64,000 bases of DNA from Verrucomicrobiota bacterium (GCA_003152315.1 PLZV01000030.1:124001-188000), one strand, 5' to 3'; numbered from the stretch's first letter, positions 36,804 through 46,563 are shown. Translations and numbers: made by a program. Notes: a model not told the origin generated them from the sequence alone.

Positions 36804-37866
36804 CTATTTTCCCGTCGAAGAAGCCGTCGGTTGCACGGACTGTAGCAGGTCGCTTGCCCTCCCGCGCACGTTCGCAGGGATTTCCTCAAGCAGAAACCTT
36901 CGATCACCCTCAGGAATGGGAAGAAGTATGAAAGAATGTTGTAAACCTGTTTCAAGCAGGTCGCTTCTATAAAATGGATCAGTCACGGCCATCAGATATG
37001 CGAATTCGGCCCCCGACACCACCAAGTGCTTGTCTTCCAGCGCATAAAACATCTCCATCCGCTGTCGTCCGGGGCTGAGTTTTTTGACTGATTCTGCGAG
37101 CTTTTTTATATCATCTCTGACCACGACTGTAGGGTCAGTTGTAACCGTCACACTTGAACTGAAATCGTCGGCAGGCGTGGTTGCGAACAGCCCTGTGTCC
37201 GATGAGGGATGCTCTTGGGTCTGACGCGTGCTCGCCGTGTTGATCATGAAGTCGATAATCTTTTCGCTCACGCCGCTTTCCTTGAGGTCGATGATCTCAG
37301 CGGTCGACAAGTAATACACCGCCTGGGAATTGCGGATTTGGCTGAGGATGACTTCGTCACTGACACCGGCTTTTGCCAGCGCCTTTACATCAGCCACGCC
37401 TAGCGATTGACCTTGGTAGCCACGTTGGATTGATGGTGGCCTTTGAGCCCTCGGAGGCGGTGGAGGCGAATCTCGATCCACGGCTGTCGGTGAAAGCGGA
37501 CGGTCAACAACAGGTGGCTGTGGACTTTCAGCCTGTGGTGCAGGCGATGGCGAATTGTAAACTACTGCTGGTGGCGAACTGTAGACCGCAGGGGGGTGAA
37601 TAGTACACGGCCGGAGGGGCGTAGTCGTAATAATAGTAAGAATACGGTGGAGGCGAGTAGACGTAAGAGAACAAAAAGTTCCAGGGATACGAACCACCAT
37701 AATTCCCGCCATAATGTCCACCGTAATACCCCCCGTCGTATCCGCCAGAATATCCGCCGCCGTGTCCACCACCGTGGTGGCTGTTATCGGCCCACGTTCT
37801 TGAACCCCCAAAGCTGATGCTGACGGCTACCACTGCCACAACGAGGAATTTGGCTGTTTGTTTCAT
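36804..37866 (-). pseudogene. Frameshifted secreted Gly/Tyr-rich protein with C-terminal helical domain
   Basis: ATG 37866 follows a GGAG ribosome site and opens a signal peptide (FLVVAVVAVSISFG, cut near TWA) and a Gly/Tyr/His-rich region. This frame stops at 37528. The other frame continues to 36804 with a Pro/Ser-rich stretch, the repeat-like motif GVADVKALAKAGVSDEVI / IIDLKESGVSEKIIDFMI, and a C-terminal helical domain. The two join at a run of six C (minus strand; 37591-37596). Removing one C gives YYSPPAVYSSPPAVVY and a continuous 353-residue protein. Either a real mutation, a phase-variable tract or a sequencing error. Confidence 0.72.
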
Positions 37867-38136
37867 GGCACACTCCGTTCTACGGACATATTAGACTAGC
37901 TTAACGCAGAATAATTCAAACCACTGATGAGTTTGTTTGGGCCTTATTGATTCGGTCGTGGGTGAAGGGTGGTCGAAAAGTGCGACGGGAATCGTGTCGG
38001 TCCAAATTTCCCTCGCTTCTCATTGCTTCAGAAAATCAATCAAGATTTCCGATCTGGTGACTGCCGTTCACTCTGTGCTTGGCATGCCAGTCGACACCAA
38101 AACGGCCACACGCAAGGCTCAGCAGGATCCCAACGC

Positions 38137-38274
38137 ATGAACCAGCCCCACATCATTGGCGTCATTTCTGATACGCACGGGCTGCTGCGTCCCGAAGCTC
38201 TTGGAGAGCTTCAAGGCTCCGAATTGATCATCCATGCAGGCGATGTAGGCAAGCCAGAGATGGACGAGGCTTGA
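38137..38274 (+). pseudogene. Truncated metallophosphoesterase (YfcE/MJ0936-like)
   Basis: 45 residues: GVISDTHGLLRPEAL is the first metal-binding motif (DxH) of this phosphodiesterase family, and ELIIHAGDVG is the second (GD). The frame stops at TGA 38272-38274, before the remaining motifs. A full protein would be ~160-180 residues, and no continuation was found in the other frames. Surrounding sequence is repeat-rich. Confidence 0.7.
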
Positions 38275-38408
38275 CTCGTGACGACATGAGCAATCTAGCT
38301 GCAGTCGCGCCATGCCTGAAAACGGCCAAATTCCAAGACGTAGTAGGGCTGGACCGCCGGCCTGCCGGTTTTTTTAACGGGCTGCTAACGCTCGCGTCAA
38401 GGCGACGT

Positions 38409-38672
38409 CTAGTTCTTCCCCGTATTCGCTTGGAACTCTTTCTCGCTAACTTCTCGAATCTCGGACTCCTGGATGGTGACGATCGCACCGGACTTCGCGT
38501 CGGTAAACCGCGTAGTACCACCCCGTGCCGTGTCCCACTCAGTTGTGTAGTATTGCTTGCCGGTCTTGGGATCGGTAACGACATAGTAGGATGCGCAGCC
38601 CATCGCCATGGCGGCCAACCCAAGGATCACAGTCAAAGCAACTTTCCGAAGGAGGCGCATTTGGTTTTGCAT
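38409..38672 (-). CDS. Small lipoprotein, DUF903/YgdI-YgdR-like
   Basis: 87 residues from ATG 38672. The signal peptide ends in a lipobox-like LAAMAMGC (Cys 24-27 region), followed by YYVVTDPKTGKQYYTT and ending VTIQESEIREVSEKEF, the pattern of the short SH3-like YgdI/YgdR lipoproteins. It is probably anchored in the membrane facing the periplasm. Function unknown. Confidence 0.75.
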   Translation of the reverse strand: MQNQMRLLRKVALTVILGLAAMAMGCASYYVVTDPKTGKQYYTTEWDTARGGTTRFTDAKSGAIVTIQESEIREVSEKEFQANTGKN

Positions 38673-38767
38673 AGAGGAACTCCAGTTTTGAGGCGAACTG
38701 TATGGCATCAGGATTTCTTCGGCAAGCGAAAAGCTGGCCACATTGGGAAACTACGGGCACATCGTGC

Positions 38768-38850
38768 CCCGTGGGATGAACAACTCATCCTGGCTGAATT
38801 TCCGCGGGTCGCATCGCCGCGAGGAACATCCCCTGCTTGGGAAGCGATGA
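38768..38850. repeat. Palindromic intergenic repeat family A, copy 1
   Basis: Contains CTCATCCTGGCTGAATTTCC, then a stem region TTCCGCGG...CCGCGAGGAA and the block CATCCCCTGCTTGGGAAGCG. Same layout as copies at 49270, 50828 and 52990. Confidence 0.6.
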
Positions 38851-38897
38851 GACAAAAAACAGCGCGATCGTGTTAAATCAGGGCGGATGAGTTTCTA
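38846..38897. repeat. Direct repeat C, left copy
   Basis: About 50 bases containing AAAAACAGCGCGA and GTTAAATCAGGGCGGA. About 90% identical to 40949-41001, on the other side of the DUF362 gene. Confidence 0.6.
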
Positions 38898-39074
38898 CGG
38901 CCGATCCCCCTTGAGCGATAGACCCTGGGCGACCACGGGCTTTCATATACCTAATCATTGCCATCCCGTTGATTAACTGGTGACGCAGCATCCGCCCAAA
39001 AAGGGCAAACTTGATCGCGGTCAGCAGAACGCAAAGCCCCGGCAACCGCCAACGTTGAGAGCGTTCCCGAACTG

Positions 39075-40490
39075 TTAAGGTCGGGGCGTAACCAACACCA
39101 GTTCGATGCCGTTGGCATTCGGATTCAGGTTTTTCGTGTACTGCTTGGCGTTGGAATTGTTCCAATGATCGGCAACGCCTGCGCCGGCATTGGCCGCGTC
39201 ATTCATGTAGTTTGTCCCACCGCTCTGGCCGGAAATCGTGCTCCAGAAGTCGTACGAAACGCATTCCTCGGCGACGCCGTCGAGCGACATGATGAAACTT
39301 GACATCTGCTTGCCGTTAAAGGGCCTCAGGGCCACGCCGTTGAACGGGGCGCCGTCCAGCTCCGGGCTCGGATACATCGCGTCCATGCACCACAAAATGA
39401 CCTTGCCCCCGAAATTCGCATTTGTCATATAAGCGGTGAGGGCGTTGTCGTGGGGATGCCGGCGGTTGTCTTGCCAGTTGGGCAGGATGCCGTTAAGCCC
39501 GTAAAGATTCTTTGCGCCGAACGTGATCATCTGGCCGATGTGGCCTTTGAGTATGGGCTCGTTAATAATATACCGTGCATTGTAAAAACACGCCGCTTCC
39601 GCATCCTTGACATCGGTGTTGGGGAAAACTCCGTTCGTGACGCCGGTGGTGAAACGGCCGTTGTTGCCGAAATAGTCAACCACACGTACCTTGGGGAACG
39701 CGTTGTGGATTGGGTTGAAAACATTGTCCGTGACGGCGCGGCTCGGGTCGCCGATCCAAATGTCTGCTTGGGGAATGCCCGCGTTCACAAGGCTTGTAAC
39801 TACCGCGACGCTGGTCTGGGGATTGGAGTTCATGGCATTGCCATGGTCTGCGGCTGGAGCGGGCGAATTGTTCTGGTTGATTTTGATGGCGATGATGTCG
39901 CCGGACTGATATCCCGTGCCAGTGCGATTGTGGCTGTTGTTGAACCAGCGGAATATTTTGTTCCAGGAGTCGGCGTCGTTCGTCCCGCCAGAAAGCGCCG
40001 TGATGCCCGCGGTAAAGGACTTGTTATATTCCGCCTGCGGATTGACGGATGCGTCCCAGTAGTTTCCCGCGCCAGTCCATAATGCTGCCTTAGTGTTATA
40101 CACCCATACGACCCGGCCCGGAAAAATCCCCTTGGGTGTGCCAGACGCCGCAAAAGACACGCGTGCATCGCTACCGATAAAAACGAACACCACAAAAAAG
40201 AGGCCAAGCCAAGGATGCCATTTGGCTCTTAAAAGCAACTTGGCCCTTGCGAATAAGAATGCAGATCCCCCAGGAGCGGCACAATACGCCAGAAAGCCGG
40301 TCCATAGGGGCGCTGCCGCGCGCAGGCAAGGATACGACGCGCGGGACGGCTTTGGAATTACACGGAACAGATACCATATGCATGGGGCTAATCCGGCAAA
40401 CAGCAGGGCCCATTTTGGCCATGCGCTCTTGTTGATGCCGCGTATCTTTCCGGTCTTTGGGCATCGCTCAAAAAAACTGGAAATAATCAT
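39075..40490 (-). CDS. Membrane/exported DUF362-domain protein
   Basis: 471 residues from ATG 40490, chosen because GGAG lies five bases upstream (a GTG six bases further is possible). Three hydrophobic segments in the first ~115 residues suggest a membrane-anchored N-terminus. The rest has DUF362 features: DIIAIKINQNNSPAPAAD, IGDPSRAVTD and ILKGHIGQMITFGAKNLYG. The typical ferredoxin cysteines are absent. Role unknown. The gene stands alone, bracketed by two ~50-base direct repeats. Confidence 0.75.
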   Translation of the reverse strand: MIISSFFERCPKTGKIRGINKSAWPKWALLFAGLAPCIWYLFRVIPKPSRASYPCLRAAAPLWTGFLAYCAAPGGSAFLFARAKLLLRAKWHPWLGLFFVVFVFIGSDARVSFAASGTPKGIFPGRVVWVYNTKAALWTGAGNYWDASVNPQAEYNKSFTAGITALSGGTNDADSWNKIFRWFNNSHNRTGTGYQSGDIIAIKINQNNSPAPAADHGNAMNSNPQTSVAVVTSLVNAGIPQADIWIGDPSRAVTDNVFNPIHNAFPKVRVVDYFGNNGRFTTGVTNGVFPNTDVKDAEAACFYNARYIINEPILKGHIGQMITFGAKNLYGLNGILPNWQDNRRHPHDNALTAYMTNANFGGKVILWCMDAMYPSPELDGAPFNGVALRPFNGKQMSSFIMSLDGVAEECVSYDFWSTISGQSGGTNYMNDAANAGAGVADHWNNSNAKQYTKNLNPNANGIELVLVTPRP

Positions 40491-40716
40491 ACTCACTCCT
40501 TTTTTGTGATCGTCCGTTTCATATTTCCTCTCAGTTGAGGTCTAGCTGTGCAATGCAGGAGGCACCAAAGACTTATTCTATCATTGTGGCGTTTGGTGGG
40601 CGAATGACAATTGCACTTCCTTTAGCTCTTTCAAGTCGTCGGGATGAAACTGCGTGTCGTAGTGCAGCACCAAGCGGTCCGTCACTGCCGACGCCCATGT
40701 CGGCCCCCAAGGGCTA

Positions 40717-40890
40717 TTGTCAGGGGCTGAGTTCGAACCAGAAGGCAGCCGCTGAGTGACGGGCTCGAAGCCGAACCCTTTTGCGATTTTTCCAAGGAAT
40801 TCGATGGAGAATATGGTCATGTTTACACCGGCGCTCACAAGAAAATGTCCCGGATTGGCACGGATTGTCGTCGGTTGGCACGGATGCGGA
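40717..40890. repeat. Interspersed intergenic repeat, family B, copy 2
   Basis: Matches 25366-25530 at about 80%, including AAGGCAGCCGCTGAG and CCGGCGCTCACAAGAAA. Confidence 0.5.
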
Positions 40891-40948
40891 ACGGCAGAAC
40901 TCAGGATGTTGGTGACCATGTCCTTGGATATACGAAATCCACAACTAG

Positions 40949-41001
40949 TGGTGAGACGAAAAACAGCGCGACGCGTTAAATCAGGGCGGACGAGTTTTTA
41001 C
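40949..41001. repeat. Direct repeat C, right copy
   Basis: Pairs with 38846-38897 in the same orientation. Shared blocks AAAAACAGCGCGA and GTTAAATCAGGGCGGA. Confidence 0.6.
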
Positions 41002-41023
41002 ACAGTACAGGGCCCCTCCGAGA

Positions 41024-41953
41024 ATGATTTGTTACACAGTGCAGGGTTTGGTAGGGTGCGATAAAGTGAAAACGGTCACGTTCCACGACTTGGTGCGACT
41101 CCCGGTGGCCCGTGAATACGAGGCGGCCTTCCGCAAGGCGACCGGCGTGTCGCTGATGATTGTGCCCCCCGACGGGCTGCGGCGGGGCGCAGTTGGTGGC
41201 GGACAGAACCCGTTCTGCGCGCTCGTTTCTCAAACGCCCGAAGGCTGCAGGGCCTGTGCCGAAACCGAATCGGTCACGCTGCAGCGCGCGGTGCTGAAGC
41301 AGGTGCCGCAACAGGTCTATTGTTATGCAGGCCTCACGATCATGGCGGTGCCGGTGCTAATCGGGGGACAGCATGTGGCAACGTTGTTGAGCGGGCAGGT
41401 TCTACGTCGTGAGCCGACGCAGCGGGATTTTGCGATGGTCGCCAAAATGCTGGGCGATGGCTTGAGTGTCGGAGCCGAGAAGAAAGCGCGGCTGGCGTAT
41501 TTTGCGACCCCCATCGTGACGGCGAAGCGGTTCCAAGCGATTGTGGAGTTGCTGACCGTGTTCGCGCAGCAGTTGGCGGAGAGTGCCACCCGCCATATCA
41601 TAGCGTTGTCCCGCGACGAGCCGCGGCCCGTGGCGTTGGCCAAGGAGTTCGTGCAGGCGCACGCCAAGGAGGAATTGACACTGGCGCAGGTCGCCCAGTG
41701 CGCCCACGTCAGCGGCTATTACTTCTGTAAGCTGTTCAAGAAGACCACAGGCATGACCCTCACGGAATATATTGCGCGGGTCCGCATCGAGAAGGCCAAG
41801 ACGTTGCTGTTGGATCCGCTGGTGCGTGTCAGCGAGGTCGTTTACGCCGCGGGCTTCGGCTCAATTCCGCAGTTCAACAGCCTGTTCAAGCGCTACGTGG
41901 GCATGGCTCCGGGCCAGTATCGGAGCACCGTACGCACTGACTTGAGCCGGTGA
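41024..41953 (+). CDS. PocR-domain AraC-family transcriptional regulator
   Basis: 309 residues from ATG 41024. GTG 41066 is an alternative start that would remove a short N-terminal stretch. Residues ~20-190 form a PocR-like sensor with clustered cysteines (NPFCALVSQTPEGCRAC, then VYCYAGL). The C-terminus has two AraC helix-turn-helix motifs (LTLAQVAQCAHVSGYYFCKL, then VSEVVYAAGFGSIPQFNSLF). It lies upstream of, and in the same direction as, the cytochrome/molybdopterin operon, so it may control that operon in response to a redox signal or ligand. Confidence 0.88.
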   Translation: MICYTVQGLVGCDKVKTVTFHDLVRLPVAREYEAAFRKATGVSLMIVPPDGLRRGAVGGGQNPFCALVSQTPEGCRACAETESVTLQRAVLKQVPQQVYCYAGLTIMAVPVLIGGQHVATLLSGQVLRREPTQRDFAMVAKMLGDGLSVGAEKKARLAYFATPIVTAKRFQAIVELLTVFAQQLAESATRHIIALSRDEPRPVALAKEFVQAHAKEELTLAQVAQCAHVSGYYFCKLFKKTTGMTLTEYIARVRIEKAKTLLLDPLVRVSEVVYAAGFGSIPQFNSLFKRYVGMAPGQYRSTVRTDLSR

Positions 41954-42149
41954 ACCAGCCATCCGTGATCTCGGGTTGGCCAATTTCCCAGTAGCAATTG
42001 CCAACCCGCAAGTAGCACGCCTCCTGTCTTTCCGTTACAAGAATCCCCGACAAAGGATACAGGTGGAGCGCATGCTTTGTGTCCACCTTTGCCCGCCGGC
42101 ACAGGCGGCAGACTGCAGGAGATGAACCACGGCAACCAAGAGGACAAGC

Positions 42150-42623
42150 ATGAAATCCAAACGTTTACGGGCGCTTCTTCTGTGTGCGGCTACGCTCGCT
42201 CTGACGCGGGGGTATTGGGCGCGGGCTGCGGATGAGCCACTCGATGAAGAAACCAAGGCGCGCATCGCGAAGTTCGAGCAGGGCCCAGTCACCATCGACG
42301 TGTCAAAGTATCCCCCGGGCATCCAGGAGAACTACGAGGTCTTCTCCGCGAAGTGTACGCAGTGCCACAAGCTCAGCCGGCCGATCAACTCCAATTACGC
42401 TTTGCCCGCCGAATGGGAACGCTACATCAAACGAATGATGCGCAAACCCGGCTCCGGCATTAACAAGGACGAGGCGAAGAAGATCTTCGACTTCCTTGTC
42501 TATGACAGCGTCGTCCGCAAAAAGGCGCTATACGACGAGACACTGGCAAAGGCGTCACCCGACGAGAAGAAGGCCGCCGAGGACAAAGTCAAAGAGATTC
42601 GCGAGAAGTACGACAAGGAATAG
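42150..42623 (+). CDS. Exported monohaem cytochrome c
   Basis: 157 residues with ribosome site GAGGA and a signal peptide ending ARAADE. One haem motif, CTQCH, and a Met-containing region around IKRMMRKPGSG that could supply the sixth ligand. A charged helical tail ends the protein. First gene of the periplasmic electron-transfer operon. Confidence 0.85.
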   Translation: MKSKRLRALLLCAATLALTRGYWARAADEPLDEETKARIAKFEQGPVTIDVSKYPPGIQENYEVFSAKCTQCHKLSRPINSNYALPAEWERYIKRMMRKPGSGINKDEAKKIFDFLVYDSVVRKKALYDETLAKASPDEKKAAEDKVKEIREKYDKE

Positions 42624-42629
42624 CGTCCC

Positions 42630-43076
42630 ATGCATTGGCTGTTAGTAATAACCTGCACCCTCCTGTTGGTCATCGGCTGCGGACCAAACGGCGGTTCACC
42701 TTTGCCCGCCACACGCGCGCAGGTGAAGCGCCCCGCGCCGCCCGCCGATCCGGTCCAATTCGGCCGGCAGGTGTTCGAGAAGTGCGGCTGCGTGATGTGT
42801 CACGGCGCGGACGGCAAATCCGGCATCGCCAACCCCAACGCCAAGACCAAGGACATCGTTCCGCCGCTGACTTATGTGGCGGAAGGCTACTTACCCGCCG
42901 AACTCAAGCAGTTCATCCGCCGCGGTCAGCCCAACATTGACAAGATGAATCCGAACGGCCCAACGCCACCCTTCAAGATGCCCAGCTACGGGGCTTGGAT
43001 CAGCGACGTCGAACTGGACGCGCTTCAGAAATATCTGTTCAGCCTAATGCCTAAAGGCGAGAAGGAGGCATTCTAG
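42630..43076 (+). CDS. Lipoprotein-type monohaem cytochrome c
   Basis: 148 residues, start six bases after the previous gene. The lipobox-like LLLVIGCGPNGG indicates a membrane-tethered lipoprotein. Haem motif CVMCHG with candidate axial Met in PPFKMPSYGAWISD, as in class I cytochromes. Probably a carrier for the complex encoded downstream. Confidence 0.85.
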   Translation: MHWLLVITCTLLLVIGCGPNGGSPLPATRAQVKRPAPPADPVQFGRQVFEKCGCVMCHGADGKSGIANPNAKTKDIVPPLTYVAEGYLPAELKQFIRRGQPNIDKMNPNGPTPPFKMPSYGAWISDVELDALQKYLFSLMPKGEKEAF

Positions 43077-43079
43077 GCG

Positions 43080-43589
43080 ATGCGCGCCGTGAGGAACCTG
43101 TTGGGCTGGATCGTCTGGGCGTTGCTCGTCGCCGGTGCCACGTTGGCCATCGGGGTGATTTGGTTTCCGCAGTTGCCCGTCCGTCAACCTCTTGCGTTCA
43201 ACCACGCCAAACACAAGAAAATGGCGTGCGTGGTTTGCCATCGCGGCGTCGAAACCGGCGCCTGGGCCACGATCCCGGATATGAATACCTGCCTGAACTG
43301 CCATGCCGCGCCGCCGGTGAAAGACGCCACCGCAATTGCCATTTGGAGCGCTGCCGCCATGGCCAAACACATCGCGTGGCAGCGCATCAACCGCATCCCC
43401 GACCACGTCTATTTCTCGCATCGCCGGCACGTTGACCTGGCCCGACTCGACTGTGCCTCTTGCCACGGCGACATGGCCGACCGCACCACACCTCCGGCGC
43501 ATCCACTGACACGAATTTCAATGAACAACTGCCTTGACTGCCACCGCCAGCAGAGCGCCTCCACCGATTGCGCCCGGTGCCACAAATGA
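43080..43589 (+). CDS. Membrane-anchored pentahaem cytochrome c (c7/QrcA/ActA-like)
   Basis: 169 residues with ribosome site AAGGAGG, one N-terminal membrane helix, and five haem motifs: CVVCH, CLNCH, CASCH, CLDCH and CARCH. Spaced His residues (FNHAKHKKM, FSHRRHVDL) provide bis-His ligation. Such small multihaem anchors precede molybdopterin-family subunits in Qrc and alternative complex III operons. It would exchange electrons between periplasmic carriers and the complex. Confidence 0.88.
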   Translation: MRAVRNLLGWIVWALLVAGATLAIGVIWFPQLPVRQPLAFNHAKHKKMACVVCHRGVETGAWATIPDMNTCLNCHAAPPVKDATAIAIWSAAAMAKHIAWQRINRIPDHVYFSHRRHVDLARLDCASCHGDMADRTTPPAHPLTRISMNNCLDCHRQQSASTDCARCHK

Positions 43590-45877
43590 ACGAGACCGCT
43601 GACAAATCCTGGCGCGTGAACCGCCGCCAATTCTTGAAGTTCGCCGCGTTCACCGGTGCGGGCATCACCCTCGGCAAATACCTGCGCGACTACGCCCTCA
43701 AACACGAAGTCTTCCGCCAGCGTTGGGGTGAAGGACCGGGCCTCGAAACCTTCGCGCTTTCCACCTGCCGACAGTGCCCCGCCGGCTGCGGCCTGCGCGT
43801 GCGCCTCGTGGACGGGGACGCGAAGAAACTCGACGGCAATCCGCTCTGCCCGATCGCACGCGGCACGACCTGCCCGAAAGGTCAGGCCGGCTTGCAGGTC
43901 CTCTACAACCCCGACCGGCTCCTTGGTCCGGTCAGGCGCATTGGCAAACGTGGCGAAGGCCAATGGGAGCGCATCAGTTGGAAGGATGCGCTCGCCGAAG
44001 TGCAGTCGAAACTCAGCGCGCTGCGCACCGCCGGCAACCCGCACAGCGTTGCCTGGATCGCCGAGCGCAACGACGCGATGCAGGGCCAACTGATCCGCCG
44101 GTTCATGCAAGCCTACGGCAGCCCCAATCTGTTCGAGTTCGTCGATTCCCGCGACGCCTCCGCCCGTGCCGCCATGAAGCTCTGCCAGGGCGTGGACGAA
44201 TTTCCCGCATACGATCTGGAAAACACGAACTACATACTATCCTTCAGCACGCCACTACTGGAATCGTGGCTGTCGCCGACGTGGCTCGCGCGGCAATACG
44301 GCCACCTGCATCGTGGCCGGGCGGAACATCGCAGCCGCTTCGTGCAAGTCGAATCGCGTCTCTCGCCGACCGCCGTGAAGGCCGACGAGTGGATTCCGGT
44401 CAACCCCGGCACCGAGGCTGTACTGGTCTTGGCCATCGCACACGTGCTGATCCGCGAAGACCTTTACGACCGCGCGTTTGTCGCGGATCATACCACCGGC
44501 TTTGACGGCGATGAAGGCTTCAGCACGCTGGTGCTGCGCGACTATGCGCCCGACGACGTGGCCCAACCAACCGGCGTGCCGGTGACGACAATCTTGCGCC
44601 TGGCCCGGGAGTTTTCGACGAACAAACCCGCCGTCGCTCTCGGCGAGCAAGTGCCGTTGTCGGGCGGCGTCGCACTCGCCTGGGCCGTCCAGGCACTGAA
44701 CGCGCTGAACGGCATGGTTGACCGTACTGGTGGCCTACTGACGCAACGACCGTTACCGTTGAAGCCGCTGCCGGAGTTCACGCCCGACGACGTGGCCCAG
44801 CGGGGGCTAAAGACTCCCGCATTCGCCAAATCCCTCGCCGTGCTGGCCGACGCCCAGCCCGCAGCGTTGTTCGTTTCCAGCAGCCGGTTGTTCGCTGTCG
44901 CGCCAGAGGCCGGCAGGTTCTTCGCGGCCACGGAAAAGATTCCGTTTATCGTCAGTTTTTCCGCCGCCCTCGACGACAGCGCAGTGTTTGCCGATTTGAT
45001 TTTGCCGGACCACTCGCCGTTGGAGAAATGGCAGGACGCTGCGCCGTTGCCCGTCAATGGCCGGCCGGTGTGGGCGGTCAGCCCACCGGCGCTTGTGCCG
45101 ATGCTGGACACGCGGCACACAGGCGAGGTGGTGCTGGAGTTGGGACGCAACCTGGGCGCGTTTCCGTGGAAGGATTTCACCGAAGTATTACGGTTTGCCG
45201 CAGAAGGCTTGTTCGAGGCACGACGCGGCATACCGTTCACCACGCCCTATGAAAGCGCCTGGACCAACCAACTCGAAACCGGCGGCTGGTGGATGCCGTC
45301 GGCCAATACGTTCGACGAGTTCTGGGAGCAATTGTTAAAAGCGGGCGGATGGTCAGACCCGATTTACAATTACGAACAATGGCGACGCGTGCTACGGACG
45401 GCCTCCGGCAAGTTCGAGTTTGGCGCGTCGCCGAAGTTCCAACCGCCGCAATGGACCGCTGACGAAGGCGAGTTCCCGCTGAAACTGAAAGTATTCACCA
45501 CGCTGACGACCGGGGGCGTCGAGGACCCAAACCAGCCGTTTTTACTGGAGACACTCGGCCCGCACGTCCATGCCCGTTGGGAGGACTGGGTGGAGTTGAA
45601 CCCGAAGACGGCGAGCGGGTTAGGCATCGCCAACGGCGACGCGGTGTGGCTCGAAACGCCGCTTGGCAAACTGCGCTTACGCGCCTACGTCTTTGCCGGT
45701 GCGCTGCCGGATATCGCCAGCGTGCTCATCGGCCAAGAGCATCGCGCTGGTGGTGAATTCGTCAAGAAGGTGGCGCGCGGTGTGGCGGACATGGTGGTGT
45801 ATCGGCCTGATTCAACAGACACGCCGTTGGCCGCGACGACACGCGTGCGAATTACCAAAGCGACGGGAGGTGCGTGA
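43586..45877 (+). CDS. Molybdopterin oxidoreductase family subunit (Tat-exported)
   Basis: 763 residues from ATG 43586, overlapping the previous stop (ATGA). Twin-Arg signal NRRQFLKFAAFTG. The [4Fe-4S] motif is CRQCPAGCGLRV with a fourth Cys in TTCPKGQAG. The usual Mo ligand region reads NLFEFVDSRDASARAAMKLC, with no obvious Cys at the normal place, as in the Mo-free QrcB and ActB proteins. It could be a structural or electron-wire subunit rather than an enzyme. Followed by Fe-S and NrfD genes. Confidence 0.88.
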   Translation: MNETADKSWRVNRRQFLKFAAFTGAGITLGKYLRDYALKHEVFRQRWGEGPGLETFALSTCRQCPAGCGLRVRLVDGDAKKLDGNPLCPIARGTTCPKGQAGLQVLYNPDRLLGPVRRIGKRGEGQWERISWKDALAEVQSKLSALRTAGNPHSVAWIAERNDAMQGQLIRRFMQAYGSPNLFEFVDSRDASARAAMKLCQGVDEFPAYDLENTNYILSFSTPLLESWLSPTWLARQYGHLHRGRAEHRSRFVQVESRLSPTAVKADEWIPVNPGTEAVLVLAIAHVLIREDLYDRAFVADHTTGFDGDEGFSTLVLRDYAPDDVAQPTGVPVTTILRLAREFSTNKPAVALGEQVPLSGGVALAWAVQALNALNGMVDRTGGLLTQRPLPLKPLPEFTPDDVAQRGLKTPAFAKSLAVLADAQPAALFVSSSRLFAVAPEAGRFFAATEKIPFIVSFSAALDDSAVFADLILPDHSPLEKWQDAAPLPVNGRPVWAVSPPALVPMLDTRHTGEVVLELGRNLGAFPWKDFTEVLRFAAEGLFEARRGIPFTTPYESAWTNQLETGGWWMPSANTFDEFWEQLLKAGGWSDPIYNYEQWRRVLRTASGKFEFGASPKFQPPQWTADEGEFPLKLKVFTTLTTGGVEDPNQPFLLETLGPHVHARWEDWVELNPKTASGLGIANGDAVWLETPLGKLRLRAYVFAGALPDIASVLIGQEHRAGGEFVKKVARGVADMVVYRPDSTDTPLAATTRVRITKATGGA

Positions 45878-46560
45878 TGGCACGGTGGGGTATGGCGATT
45901 GATCTGGATCGGTGCACAGGTTGCCAGGCTTGCGTCGTTGCCTGCAAACAGGAAAATAATGTGCCGTTCTCGACGCCGGCGCAGGCGGAGAAGGGACGGC
46001 AAATCTCGTGGATATACATCCAGACGGAGATCGAAGGCGAGTATCCGAACGTGAAGGTGCGGTTTCGACCGATGTTGTGCCAGCATTGCGACCGCCCGCC
46101 ATGCACGTTTGTGTGTCCGACGAGCGCCACCTACAAGAACGAGGAAGGGATCGTCGCGCAGATTTACCCGCGCTGCATCGGTTGCCGGTATTGTGCCAAC
46201 GCTTGTCCCTACTCGGTCAAGTATTTCAACTACGATGAACCACACTGGCCGAAGCAGTTGGAAGCGTCTTTAAATCACGATGTGTCCGTGCGCTATGGGG
46301 GTGTGATTGAGAAGTGCACCTTCTGCAGTCACCGGCTGACCAAAGCCAGGGAACAGGCCGACGCCGAAGGCCGGGAGTTCCGTGATGATGATTACCAGCC
46401 GGCTTGCGTGCAGTCGTGTCCCGCCCACGCGATGGTATTCGGCGACCTCGACAATCCCCATGGCACGGTCGCCGCGTGGTCGGAAAGCCCGCGCGCCGAG
46501 CGGTTGCTTGAAGACCTCGGCACAAAGCCGAAGGTGATGTATCTGAAGGGAGGTGCGTGA
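45877..46560 (+). CDS. Four-cluster [4Fe-4S] subunit (PsrB/QrcC-like)
   Basis: 227 residues from ATG 45877 (a GTG three bases earlier is less well spaced from GGGAGG). Cluster motifs: CTGCQACVVACKQ, CQHCDRPPCTFVCP, CIGCRYCANACPYS and CTFCSHRL with CVQSCPAHAM. It links the molybdopterin-family subunit to the membrane NrfD subunit and shares the TGATG junction with the previous gene. Confidence 0.93.
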   Translation: MARWGMAIDLDRCTGCQACVVACKQENNVPFSTPAQAEKGRQISWIYIQTEIEGEYPNVKVRFRPMLCQHCDRPPCTFVCPTSATYKNEEGIVAQIYPRCIGCRYCANACPYSVKYFNYDEPHWPKQLEASLNHDVSVRYGGVIEKCTFCSHRLTKAREQADAEGREFRDDDYQPACVQSCPAHAMVFGDLDNPHGTVAAWSESPRAERLLEDLGTKPKVMYLKGGA

Positions 46561-46563
46561 GCG

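Larger units (their letters stand above)
40491..41023. other. Intergenic region with repeats B and C
   Basis: No gene. It holds the second copy of repeat family B (40717-40890) and the right copy of direct repeat C (40949-41001), ahead of the AraC-type regulator. Confidence 0.5.
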
